Shown piece after piece: positions 9,701 to 17,736 of a stretch of DNA of 64,000 nucleotides. The notes under the pieces are model-generated. The model was not told the DNA's origin, did not search any database, and saw only the letters and a program-made list of their open reading frames with translations. Source of the DNA: Flavitalea plasmicola (lineage in GTDB: Bacteria > Bacteroidota > Bacteroidia > Chitinophagales > Chitinophagaceae); NCBI RefSeq assembly GCF_030546645.1, contig NZ_JAUOTO010000005.1, forward strand, positions 558,001 to 622,000, read 5' to 3'. The position numbers and the translations under genes were made by a program. Numbering within the stretch: the first letter of the stretch is position 1; each line of letters starts with the position of its first letter.

Positions 9701-10008
9701 TCGGTGACAATGGTGTTTACCAGCAACTTTCTTCCAGCGACAGGGCTATGGATGCGCTTAGTCGCTATACCGGCAGCGACGCGATGCTTACCAATGCTTC
9801 TTTCATCCGGCTGAAAACCCTGTCCCTATCCTATGAATGGCCTGCCAAGGCCCTGCGGAAGATGCCTGTCAAGGGAATAAAAGTGACGCTGCAGGGGCAG
9901 AATCTTTTTACCGTGACACCGTATGAGAATGGAGATCCGGAAATACAAAGTGCGGTGGTGTTGCCGCCGCTACGGACGGTGGTTGTCAGCTTGCAGGTGA
10001 GGTTTTGA
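6769..10008 (+). CDS. SusC/RagA-type TonB-linked outer-membrane protein with STN domain
   Basis: A complete transporter of about 1079 residues from the ATG at 6769. That start gives a proper signal peptide (MLSFVLLLLICLSGKAQ inside the first 30 residues). Next come an STN signalling domain (SYDAIKECIARQTGYGL, then LLRILRYCLGRL), a carboxypeptidase-regulatory-like domain (VPVLVGISFVGYKPQ), the plug (LRGRNSIMNGNDMLYIIDGVPYG and VLKDADATAIYGSKGANGVMLITT) and a large barrel with GVTGND and a terminal VRF. The STN domain would signal to the FecR upstream. No SusD gene follows, which is unusual. The next kilobase holds only relics and an opposed peptide gene. Confidence 0.95.
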   Translation: MTNCNHRSPVAVYRMLSFVLLLLICLSGKAQRDTSLYLPGGIMSYDAIKECIARQTGYGLDLESKVFAGRCIYMPVGKSSLLRILRYCLGRLNMIFKFEGNTFWPIPRPVGLPDAPEPIIQFRLVVMSDFGEILAGATVQMDDGSVYQVKDNGTLDIRAYRVPVLVGISFVGYKPQLLEVNESKEIVVRLQRQDRILDEAIIRGYYVETRRLSTGSWSYVDRRILDRRVTSDFSGSLSGRIGGLLYTQTSGVAGASFKASLRGRNSIMNGNDMLYIIDGVPYGPGNQSLGNNPLGNSAGSLSSLSLLPIGDIADIKVLKDADATAIYGSKGANGVMLITTRRGAAGKCRVDLDIKVGYSQVTVRPSLLHFSQYSAVRREYLRNMGLPLDGIQAPDLKLWDTMHPKDWSKWAIGGLGFRADGHVSVSGGSKNNTYYAGVGVLEETNVFASHPAHTALSVDGRFSHCSGDRRLHWEISGQLVRDKNEQLNEDVTRAQFFTPVAPDLWKDSKPVFHAPGASFTSPLYYTGGTYGAHLQHALLSGAIRRRFFDSLMFRITGGVNKVRANEHSIHPRWNLNPDEDTMSSSSWANTRYLSWIIEPQLEYTLKKGEWIFSGLAGSTWLGLHTEASSVLAQGFANDALLPYPSLADTIIPGHNGTDYHYTAVFGRLHVNWRNRYLFNFTDRRDGSSRFASGKRYGNFGALGVAWVFSEEHFFDSLRSVVSFGKLRASYGVTGNDQIGGGNHYLQAWAPGAAITFQNTPGTLSPGQLNPAISWEQVKKLEIALEAGLWDNRCLFTASWYRNRSDHQLLPDRLPSSTDLLRLLQTSVVVENRGFEFSLVSQNIDHRAFGWTTALNVSFPRNKLVTFGGFTGMPFVKQLTLGKPLSALRTFHYLGIDPLTGLYVTSAGKYPAGSPDVTCFGGMENVIRYKQWELASFVEGRVQRGVRYEMGILSAQPPGIAGSWYNNQLTNIASRWRHLGDNGVYQQLSSSDRAMDALSRYTGSDAMLTNASFIRLKTLSLSYEWPAKALRKMPVKGIKVTLQGQNLFTVTPYENGDPEIQSAVVLPPLRTVVVSLQVRF

Positions 10009-10196
10009 GTGATCTTGCCAGGATTGCTGGTTATATATATGTAAGCCAACTATTTATGTAAAAATTCTGCAATCAAACCCTGAATTTCCTCTATCACTTA
10101 TCTTAGTTTCATCTTTTATGCAACGGCATTTTTTACATATTTGTCTTTCTATGAAAGATATAATTGACCCTTGAATTTCATCAATTAGATTTGTAA

Positions 10197-10694
10197 TTGC
10201 AGGCATGGCGAGAACCCTATCCCGATCGGGCTTTAAAACATGAATGGCTTTTCTTTGGTGAGGTACAGGCTGCACTTGGCTGCAGATTAACAGTCTCCGG
10301 ATATCCACCATTTGTCAGGTATTCCTGGAAAGATGCAATTAGCGCACTATACGGGCAAAACAAGGGGCTACTCCTGGAAAATGCCCTGTTTTTGGAATTG
10401 TACCGCAGATTTGGAAACATATATAATCAAAGCATCTTCTATTATACTAATGGTGTAGCCGAGTGCGATTTTATCATTTATGCTGAAGGCGCTACAACGT
10501 TACCTATTCAAGTATCATGGTCACTTGCTGACCCAATTACCCGGCAAAGAGAGCTACGGGGATTACTAAAAGCCTGTGAATACAGCAAGGTTAAGGAAGG
10601 CTGGATAATTACTTCTGATGAAGAAGATGAATTTGATTTCGAAGGTGTGCAAGTATTGGTGAAGCCAGCTTGGAAATGGATATTGAGAAAATGA
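10197..10694 (+). pseudogene. remnant of an AAA-type ATPase of the DUF4143 group
   Basis: This frame resembles only the C-terminal DUF4143 region of the large ATP-binding proteins common in Bacteroidota: LLENALFLELYRRFG, the nuclease-like ECDFII, LPIQVSW and RELRGLLKACE. The N-terminal Walker A and B ATPase domain, which makes up half of these proteins, is missing, and no good start codon exists (TTG at 10197). It is most likely a truncated remnant brought in by an insertion or rearrangement between the SusC gene at 6769-10008 and the peptide gene at 10854. Its base composition is more AT-rich than that of the SusC gene. Confidence 0.6.
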
Positions 10695-10803
10695 GATTGC
10701 AATAACACCCAATAAAATTACTTTTAATGACCCGGTTTGGATTCAAATCTCAATTGAATTAATACCTGATCTAATGGAGGAGTTACTAAAAGAAATTACA
10801 ATA

Positions 10804-10830
10804 GTTGCCAGCTTCCAGGTGAAGTTCTAA
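10804..10830 (+). pseudogene. tiny relic of a SusC C-terminus
   Basis: The frame reads VASFQVKF and stop. This parallels VVSLQVRF and stop at the end of the SusC gene at 10008, including the same codon order around CAG GTG. It suggests that the tail of an older SusC copy was separated from the locus when the DUF4143 fragment arrived. The peptide gene 10854-11171 would originally have faced this tail. Confidence 0.4.
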
Positions 10831-10853
10831 GTGCCCGGAAGCCGGCAACCGGT

Positions 10854-11171
10854 TTAATTGTGCAGGTAGAGATAGGACGAAGGCCAGACATTATGGGGGA
10901 CCACATTATTGGTGTAGCCCTTTGCCAGGATGGTACCCCCGAAAGGATTGGTGTCTACGTACTCGCCGGTGAGGGTCTGCAGGCGGGCAATCTCGTCCGC
11001 CACCGTATTGAACGCGTCGTAGGTGTCGCCGCTGGCCATGTAGTAATAGTAATGGGTGTTGTCCCCCGATACAACTGCGAATCTGTTAGCCTGTTTGCCA
11101 GTAGTGAAGGCGCTGAGCATGATGAGCCATGCGGTTGCCATAGCAACCTTTCTAAAGGATGAAGGTTTCAT
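10854..11171 (-). CDS. small exported peptide, family A member 2
   Basis: A 105-residue protein, paralogue of the one at 2506-2808. A basic start (MKPSSFRK) is followed by a hydrophobic signal sequence (VAMATAWLIMLSAFTTG). The mature part has an aromatic run HYYYYM, a helical middle (DAFNTVADEIARLQTLTGEYV) and the family end GGTILAKGYTNN..PHN, finishing with YLYLHN. It contains no Cys. The opposite strand is also open here, but the signal peptide and the paralogue decide for the minus strand. Like its paralogue it points against a SusC locus. Function is unknown; a secreted structural or signalling peptide is a reasonable guess. Confidence 0.68.
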   Translation of the reverse strand: MKPSSFRKVAMATAWLIMLSAFTTGKQANRFAVVSGDNTHYYYYMASGDTYDAFNTVADEIARLQTLTGEYVDTNPFGGTILAKGYTNNVVPHNVWPSSYLYLHN

Positions 11172-11519
11172 GATTGTTGGTTTTTATGAAAAAATAAAAA
11201 ATGCAGCTTCGTCAGCAGGGGTCAGTTTCCGGAAGTGGGGCGGGTTATCGTTGAGAAAGATATATGAATATAAATTATTATTTGTATAGATAGAAACCAT
11301 TGAGTGGTTTTTTAGATGGGGTACATGGTTTTGTTGATGATATGCTAAGGGTAGCCATGAACAAATGCCTCTATAAATAACACAAGGAATCCGGAAATAT
11401 TCTTACGGACGTGTGAAAATAAAAGTTGATTATAAAGTGCCAAGGAGGGTTGTGAATACTTACGTTCAGGGAGAGACCGGGAATAAATCGAAGGTCCCCT
11501 ACTGCCAATGATAACTGCG
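11172..11519. other. non-coding stretch upstream of peptide gene
   Basis: AT-rich, with no convincing coding frame, RNA gene or repeat. It must hold the promoter of the minus-strand peptide gene at 10854-11171, but I could not pick a clear -7 element. Confidence 0.4.
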
Positions 11520-11777
11520 CTAATCGACAAATACGCTGCTAAAGGTCGTCGAACCTGCAGGCTTTTGCCAGTCATCACGAATATAAAGACCAATGCATAC
11601 TTGAAAAAGGCCGCGGAAATATGCTGGATCAATAAGAATCTTACCAAATGTATCACCATTTTCATCATAAAAGATGGAATACCCTAATGGGGACAATTGC
11701 CGGGCAATACCCCTGGCGAGGAAGCGTTGTTCGCCGGCAAAAGTCAGTGCGGCATCATAATTGGGGTTTGGTTTCAT
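11520..11777 (-). pseudogene. TIR-domain protein, N-terminal fragment
   Basis: The 85-codon frame starts with a good TIR motif series: YDAALTFAGEQ (strand A and box 1), ARGIARQLSPLGYSIFYDENG (helix A, strand B and the BB-loop start) and FGKIL. In full TIR domains this is followed by a strand with the catalytic Glu and a Trp-containing box; here the frame runs into unrelated residues and stops. I read it as the first third of a TIR NADase-type effector, truncated and decayed. TIR effectors usually belong to anti-phage systems, which fits the SIR2-HerA pair 0.9 kb downstream. A short independent TIR-like peptide cannot be excluded. Confidence 0.5.
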
Positions 11778-12011
11778 GCTGTTAAGATATGAAGAAGAAA
11801 ATCACAAAAAAACGGGTGTTTTCACCTTTTCGTTTCTCCATCCAAGACCCATTCACCGGCTATTCCTTTTGCGATGAATTTTTTTTTGGAAAAATCGAAT
11901 AGTTAAGATAGATTCAATCGCGTTCGATTAAGAGCAAGTCCTTTTTGAGCTGAAATTTACCACTGACAAGGAATCAGTATGGGAACAAACATTTATTGAT
12001 CCTTACATAAT

Positions 12012-12314
12012 TTAATCGGCATTATATCTTGCTATGGCTCCGCATGAAGTGGCAGAAACCTGATTTGTATACAACGTTAGTTTAGCAGATCCAGGTCCAG
12101 GAGACGTGACATAATAACATTTTATCGTCTGTCCACCCGAACTGGCTCCGCCCTTTGTAGCAAAAGGAGCTTGCAGGCATTTGTGCACGTTGGGCTGCAT
12201 GCCGGAATAGTACCATAACCTTGTTGAGGGGCTCCGATGTGCTCTTACGACGATCATACCAGAAATGGCGAGCAAAGTAGTAGTAATGCCTGAAAAAGCT
12301 TCTGAACGTTTCAC
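12012..12314 (-). CDS. small exported Cys-containing peptide, family B member 1
   Basis: A 100-residue protein with MKRS, a hydrophobic signal-like segment (ITTTLLAISGMIVV), then RLWYYSG, HKCLQAPFAT, IKCYYVTSPG, KLTLYT, a Cys and ARYN at the end. The same signatures in the same order occur at 37910-38209 (intact) and 39913-40211 (broken), so this is a real gene family. The mature region has three Cys and many Ser and Thr. It lies downstream of HerA on the same strand, after 328 bases, and is probably separately transcribed. Function is unknown. The link of its paralogue to a LanKC gene suggests a modified peptide, but that is inference. Confidence 0.7.
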   Translation of the reverse strand: MKRSEAFSGITTTLLAISGMIVVRAHRSPSTRLWYYSGMQPNVHKCLQAPFATKGGASSGGQTIKCYYVTSPGPGSAKLTLYTNQVSATSCGAIARYNAD

Positions 12315-12514
12315 AAAAATATAATAAATGTAGTGATTAAAGTTAGTTAGCCTTTAGTCCCATGATGACACGATCATTCCATCATGAGGCCTCATTTACA
12401 AAATAATGTACTTGCATATACCAATCAATCTACTTAATGTTCTGTTTCAGGAATTCCCGTCAAAATGGATTCAGTCCTCATGCCTGATCGTTTCAAGACG
12501 TTCGAAGAAGGTAT

Positions 12515-12590
12515 ACGTCTGTATCCAGCTATTTCCAACAGTATCCTTCGCGGGTGAATATCGGGGCCCTGGAAGATTGTGTGCGCCTTT
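12515..12590 (+). pseudogene. relic of a Crp/Fnr-family regulator
   Basis: One frame reads SVSSYFQQYPSRVNIGALED followed by CV. This aligns with SVSSFFQKHPSYENIIALED followed by CV of the intact Crp/Fnr protein at 17737-18321. The similarity fades on both sides, and no start, HTH or stop belongs to it. The 12315-12642 gap holds nothing else that I can support. Confidence 0.5.
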
Positions 12591-12642
12591 GCCCTTTCCT
12601 GATTGTCTTATGCACTACTATTTTGGATTCCTCCAATTATCT

Positions 12643-14481
12643 TTATTTCCACTTGTCAATAACCCGCATCGTTTTGTTGTCCGGTTCAAATTGCCGCTCA
12701 ATAGCTCCAATATCTATCATTACCGGAACCTGCGCAGACAGTCCGGCCAATATACAGGTGCCGGTGGGTAAGATGGGCAACGAATCAAAGGACAACCGAT
12801 CTAAGTAGGAAACCGACCTTTCGACTGCATGGATGTCATTGTTGTTGATCAGCCGGTGCAAAAAGAAGTTGTGTAACTGGGATATGATCGTTGCAGAAAT
12901 GTCATACGGCCGCTGGCTGGCTATTGTCAGGAATACGCCAAACTTTCTACCCTCCTTAATGATCTCTTCAAACGTCTCCAGTCGATAGTCCTTCCAGGTC
13001 TCACTTTCCCGATCGGATGTGGAAGACAGGATATTGTGTGCCTCGTCAATAATGATATTTAGATACTTGTCTTTCTGATTTTCCTCCTTTTTTGTTTCAT
13101 ACAATTGCTTACAGATGATCAATGGCAGCATTTTCCGCATATGAATGTTGACGTCCCGGAAAGAAATTACGGTAATATTTTTTTTGGGTTTTACGTCCTT
13201 CACCTCGATCACCTTTCGGAGATCGCTGATCCTGGGACCGATTCGCTTGAGCAGCGGAGCCAGGTGTTCGCTAGACGAAAAGCCGCTAATGATCTCATGG
13301 TGGTATTGCAATACAATCTTCAATCTTATCTGCGTCAATACATCGGAGTTGATTTCGGCGATATCCAATTCATCCAACACCTCACCAACGTAGGGAATGG
13401 CGTCTTTGTCCCAGTGTGCCGCTCCAAACCTATCCGTAAAATAATAGACATTGCTTTTCGTATGAAACTGCAACCTTTCCCGTAGGGTGCCCATCACTGC
13501 ATTAAGATTGTTGCTTTCTATGCAATCCCCGACATTATTCAACAAGTCGATCACCACTCCGGACTTCAGGTTCTTATCTTCCTTGTCGATGACCTTGGCT
13601 ATCAGTTCCTTTATAAATCGTTGCAATGCCTCACTCGACGCGATCTTGTCATCCAGCCACTCGTTGTTGATCGACCGCTTCAAGAAAGGCGTCTGCGTCT
13701 TCTCCGTAGCTTCCAGCAACAAGGCCCAGAAGCCGTAGTCATTAATAAGGGATTTTGCCACCGGAATCTTGTCCTTTGCCTTCCTTGTATTCAAGCTGTA
13801 GATATTCTTATACGTCTTGCCAATGATCGCGTCTTCGGCAACGTATTCGCCATTAAAGTCGAGAAAGTAAAATTGTGCGTTCTGTTTAAATTTCGCCTCG
13901 TCGCAATAGAGCTTAAACAGCTCCCGATACAGCTTTGCGAGCGTATACGACTTGCCGCTTCCCGTATTCCCAAAGATGCCGATGTGGCTGGCGAATAAAT
14001 CGTTCACGCCAACCGTGATCTCCTGCTCCCGTTCATGGGTCAATGTGCCTATTGCAATCGGCACATCGCTGGTCTTTATGAAATTATGGACGGAGTCAAA
14101 TTCTGCTTTCTCCAGCAGGAAACAATCGTTATTGATTAGTGGCAGCTCTTTTATGCCCCGTTCAAAGCCCTTTCGGCTCAAAAACCCCAGCAGGCTGACT
14201 TGTAGGATCCTCTTGATCTTTTTCTTTTCACTGGTATAATTCTTTTCTGCATACATCTTGTCTTCGATGATGAACTCGCCTTCTACTTTTCCAATGATGG
14301 AGGTAAATCCCTTGGTGATCTTTACATAGCTATTGACAGAAATGTTCCGGAGCAAGGTGCCATTATAAATCAGGTGGCTGCTGTTTTTGGTTTTATCCAC
14401 TTCCACCTTCACCGTTCTTCCTTCTACGGAGATAACCTTTCCTACCTTAAAGATGGAGTCCTTTTGTATAGCAAGGTGCAT
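12643..14481 (-). CDS. herA: HerA-type ATPase/translocase of a SIR2-HerA defence pair
   Basis: A 612-residue protein. The N-terminal HAS-barrel-like domain (about 1-80) is followed by a FtsK/HerA-type ATPase with Walker A GNTGSGKS at 171-178 and Walker B IIIDEAHN near residue 475. It also contains LDFNGEY and an FLTIASQRP segment, where HerA proteins have a sensor and arginine-finger region. HerA forms hexamers on DNA; in SIR2-HerA systems it assembles with the SIR2 subunit into a large complex that depletes NAD+ and degrades nucleic acid during phage infection. The SIR2 gene lies directly upstream with a 3-base gap, so both are made from one transcript. The protein is full-length. Confidence 0.9.
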   Translation of the reverse strand: MHLAIQKDSIFKVGKVISVEGRTVKVEVDKTKNSSHLIYNGTLLRNISVNSYVKITKGFTSIIGKVEGEFIIEDKMYAEKNYTSEKKKIKRILQVSLLGFLSRKGFERGIKELPLINNDCFLLEKAEFDSVHNFIKTSDVPIAIGTLTHEREQEITVGVNDLFASHIGIFGNTGSGKSYTLAKLYRELFKLYCDEAKFKQNAQFYFLDFNGEYVAEDAIIGKTYKNIYSLNTRKAKDKIPVAKSLINDYGFWALLLEATEKTQTPFLKRSINNEWLDDKIASSEALQRFIKELIAKVIDKEDKNLKSGVVIDLLNNVGDCIESNNLNAVMGTLRERLQFHTKSNVYYFTDRFGAAHWDKDAIPYVGEVLDELDIAEINSDVLTQIRLKIVLQYHHEIISGFSSSEHLAPLLKRIGPRISDLRKVIEVKDVKPKKNITVISFRDVNIHMRKMLPLIICKQLYETKKEENQKDKYLNIIIDEAHNILSSTSDRESETWKDYRLETFEEIIKEGRKFGVFLTIASQRPYDISATIISQLHNFFLHRLINNNDIHAVERSVSYLDRLSFDSLPILPTGTCILAGLSAQVPVMIDIGAIERQFEPDNKTMRVIDKWK

Positions 14482-14484
14482 GCG

Positions 14485-15714
14485 TTAGAATTTAAAGTCC
14501 CGTTTAAATGTAACCCGATCCAACAGCGGCCTGAACAGATAATCATTCGCTTTTCTCAGGTCAAACCCGTCTTCCGGATTGATCAACTCGACGTTTGGCA
14601 AATATTCTATATACCGCTGATCTTTCTTCAGATTTTCCTGGATATCCTTCGCTGCATGCGTATATGCGCAAATAAATACCTTCAGGGTAGGATTGGATTT
14701 AATCGCCCGAAAGGTGATATCCCGAATATGCTCGTCGGCCATTGAAAAGCCCATGACTACCAGAATGGAATTCTCCTTTTCCAGCTCATTAGCGTACATT
14801 CTCAGTATCTCATAGTAATTCTTATTGAAGGTCGTGTCTCTGAACTTGTCTTTTGTTGGATTAACGACCTGCAGCTTCTCGTATCTGTCTAAAAAATTGA
14901 TAGCGTCTGGAAATTCCTCGAGCTTGTCAGCCTCACGCTGGATCTCCAGGAGGGTTAAATCCCTTTTTTTTCGCTTCCACATGTCGTCATTTAAAGAGAG
15001 AATATCCAGCAGATCAAGCCCTTCGAGCGCTTCTTCGACCTTCTTTATCCCTGCCAGACTGGTAAATAAGATATTTCCTCTTCTCAACTGCCAGGTTACC
15101 GAACCATGTATCTTGAGTATATTGAAAACCGGTATTTCCGAGATGTTATCATACTGCAGGCTCTTCTGGTAATACGACTTCTTAAAATTGCTTAAACTGA
15201 ATCGTTTGGTAAAGATTCCATTAAAGCCATCGTTGTATTGAAGATCCAAATCCTCGATGACCTTCTCCATGAAAATGTCAATATTGGTGGTAAACAAATT
15301 AACTTGCTTGCTCACAGTGTTACTGCGCCTTAGATACAAGATGCTATTGAGAATGCTGATAAAATCTTTATACGCCTTATAGGTATTATTCAGGATGGCA
15401 TCAGGATCAATCCCTTCGTCCAGATATTCGTTCTTATCCGGGACAAAGTCTCGTAATTGAATGTTGCCTTGCATAGATGCGTTGAAATACGCCTTGTATA
15501 AGGAGGCTTTAATAAAGGTCTTCGCTTCTTCTTCGAGGTCTACATTCTCCAGTTCTGTCAGCCAGATCTCAATCGATCCCAGTGTACGGAAGTAAGGACA
15601 GGACAACCCTGAACCGATCAGAAAGCTGATATTGGCGTCCTGGAAAATGTCTTTGAAATTATCAAGTTTAGGTAGTAGTGGGTTTTTAGGCTCTTCAGCC
15701 AACAGATCCTCCAT
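14485..15714 (-). CDS. SIR2-domain protein of a SIR2-HerA defence pair
   Basis: A 409-residue protein with a SIR2-like NAD-binding fold. FLIGSGLS (residues 31-38) is the dinucleotide loop, FTTNIDIFMEK near residue 170 corresponds to the TTNxD motif, and ILKIHGSVTW near 220 holds the catalytic His. A C-terminal strand, ILVVMGFSMADEHIRD, completes the Rossmann fold and is typical of defence SIR2 proteins. The predicted reaction is NAD+ hydrolysis on infection, leading to abortive infection. It is co-transcribed with HerA. No third component (such as the extra subunits of other SIR2 systems) is seen on this strand. The start at 15714 is a good ATG. Confidence 0.88.
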   Translation of the reverse strand: MEDLLAEEPKNPLLPKLDNFKDIFQDANISFLIGSGLSCPYFRTLGSIEIWLTELENVDLEEEAKTFIKASLYKAYFNASMQGNIQLRDFVPDKNEYLDEGIDPDAILNNTYKAYKDFISILNSILYLRRSNTVSKQVNLFTTNIDIFMEKVIEDLDLQYNDGFNGIFTKRFSLSNFKKSYYQKSLQYDNISEIPVFNILKIHGSVTWQLRRGNILFTSLAGIKKVEEALEGLDLLDILSLNDDMWKRKKRDLTLLEIQREADKLEEFPDAINFLDRYEKLQVVNPTKDKFRDTTFNKNYYEILRMYANELEKENSILVVMGFSMADEHIRDITFRAIKSNPTLKVFICAYTHAAKDIQENLKKDQRYIEYLPNVELINPEDGFDLRKANDYLFRPLLDRVTFKRDFKF

Positions 15715-16024
15715 TCAAGACTAGGTTTATGGGTTAATGGTTCTGGTTCTTTGCCAAATTTACATAAATGATTAAAATTACGCACCCGAAACATATAAAA
15801 CACCGAGCCGGCCTATGATTTTATGGATGAAAGGACTCTTTCCTTGGTTTAAAAGAAAAGGTTTTTTATGCAGCATTTCTCCTTACTCCTCTTAGTGGGC
15901 GGGCTTCCTATCTATCTCCGTGTTCCCATCACATTGGACTGGCGCGTTATTTCTTCGTTTCACCGAACCCCATTCGGTCATCGCGTGAAAGATAGGCACA
16001 AGCGTGATACCGTCGATCAGTGGC
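15715..16024. other. intergenic region upstream of SIR2-HerA
   Basis: No supported gene. Short open frames on both strands have neither known motifs nor signal sequences. The SIR2-HerA promoter must lie in the part close to 15714. Confidence 0.4.
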
Positions 16025-17583
16025 TCAAGGCTTGCGGCCAAAACGGCGAAAGGCCTGGATGGTCTGGTAAAATCCATAGGCAATAATGATCCGGGAGACG
16101 AAATCGATGAAGTAAGAAATTGGAGATAGTGTGAGATAAGAGTTGTTATTACAGGGACGGAAAAGGAATTCGGTTTCGTAGAATCGAAGGGGGTTCATAA
16201 ATTTAAGGAAAGAGGCTATAAGGCGAGTGTCGAGTGGCGATACTTCCCGGGGGAATTCTGTGGAGGAGAAGAGCAAGACATTATAAAAGAGAAGGCCCGT
16301 GCCGAAGGAAAATATGACGCCTCGTATCCAGCTGCGGCCGAAGTCATTCGACCATTTGTTCATCCAGAGACTGACTTTGGTGAAGCTAAATGTTCTAAAA
16401 CCATCGGGAAACCATCTTAACTGATGGTAGTGAGCTCCGCCTCGCGAGCCTGGCACTCTACGGCCCTGGCCGTATCACCTTGCCGCTGGAAGGCGGTGCT
16501 GAGTTGACCAAAAACCAACTGCTCCTGGGGATACTTTAGACAATCTATATCAATCGCTGTAGGGAAGTCTGTCTGCGCGGCAAAGATCTTAGTCATTTTA
16601 CTATTTTCAAAATGAAAAACTGCTTTTTTAAAATCACATAAAATGAAGTCCGTTTCTCCGAGGTCACATTCATAGAACATCAAAGCTCCGGCTTCCGGGA
16701 TATGGATTTCTTTTAGCGAAATAGTCCCGGTATTAATGACTTGATGGAAGTCCATATAATCGAGAATAACCCTGCGAAGCTGGATGTTGCAATCCTTAGC
16801 TGTTTTGCCAATCAGGTGGAGAACTGCGAATTTAGTATTGGAGATAAGCACATTTTTGATGTTGGCTAAGAACAGGTCAGCGAACCTGATCTTACAATCT
16901 TCCATTTTATAAAGGTTCAGCTCATCAGTTAATCTTGTAAGTTTAAAAGATTCAACGATGCTTTTGGAAAGATGCAACAGGTGGTTCACCTTGGCGCGGG
17001 AAAATTCAATGTTTGCAATGTCGCTCTTGTCAATATAGATATCTGAAATAGAAACTTCAGAAAAAATAATACACTTCAACTTGCAGGATTGACAATTTAG
17101 GGCACCGGCGCCCCGTATTAAACGTATTTCTCCGCATCTTTCTTTCTCTTCTATGTTTAGGTGAGAAATGCTCATCCTGCATTGAGTGAAGAAACTAATA
17201 TCCAATTTATCCCTAACCACAATATTCGTTAACTCCTGATCGTGGTCCATTGCCATGCTGCAAGAAGATTGAAACTCAATTTTTCCGCTGAATAGAATCT
17301 TTTCGGAAGATGTAAAGAATGCCGGATTTTCAAAGATGCAGTCGGAAAAATGAAGAGGTCTGGTGAGTCGCTTATTATCAACGTTGACAACTTCTTCAAA
17401 GATACAGTTTTTGAAAATAAGGACTGACAGATCATGATGTTGTACTGTTTTATCGTTTAGATTCACTGAATCTATAATGATCTTATCTGATATCAACACC
17501 TCATGAGCATCAACGGTTTCATTATGTTCGAATAGCATCTGTTCGATCCACTTAAAATTGACAAACTCTCTGTTTTGTGGCAT
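16025..17583 (-). pseudogene. repeat-rich (beta-helix-like) protein with C-terminal membrane domain, frameshifted
   Basis: Two overlapping frames make one gene. The first (17583-16417, 388 residues) is a long series of short strands with regular hydrophobic and Cys/Asn positions (CIFEEVVNVDN, CIFENPAFF, CDLGETDFILCDF). This resembles pentapeptide-like right-handed beta-helices and ends with a QLSTAFQRQGDTARAVECQA helix. The second (16456-16025) continues with LRWFPDGF, NKWSNDFGRSWIRGVIF and two or three membrane spans. That is the usual C-terminus of such proteins in this phylum. The switch lies near 16417-16440. Either a real frameshift broke it or the sequence has an error there. Its place beside SIR2-HerA suggests a defence or envelope role. 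Confidence 0.6.
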
Positions 17584-17736
17584 AAAATGAGGGAATTATT
17601 TTGTCAAGGTTATGAAATACTAAGAATAGTTATCCGTGGCATCCTTCAGGATGGTATGCCGGCAATATAAGGGAAAATATGTATAAGAATTCTGGTAAGG
17701 TTTTTGCTATTCGAAAAACGATTAAACCTTATCGTT

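Noticed and set aside
10860-11162. 100-codon frame on the + strand opposite family A member 2
   Set aside because: It mirrors the peptide gene; the minus strand has the signal peptide and a paralogue, the + strand has neither.
12406-12808. Open frames on the + strand overlapping the end of HerA
   Set aside because: They have no start context, signal or homology beyond the short Crp-like stretch, and the HerA frame on the other strand is strongly supported.
15868-16086. 72-codon frame on the + strand upstream of the SIR2 gene
   Set aside because: No motif, odd composition, and it overlaps the end of the frameshifted minus-strand gene.
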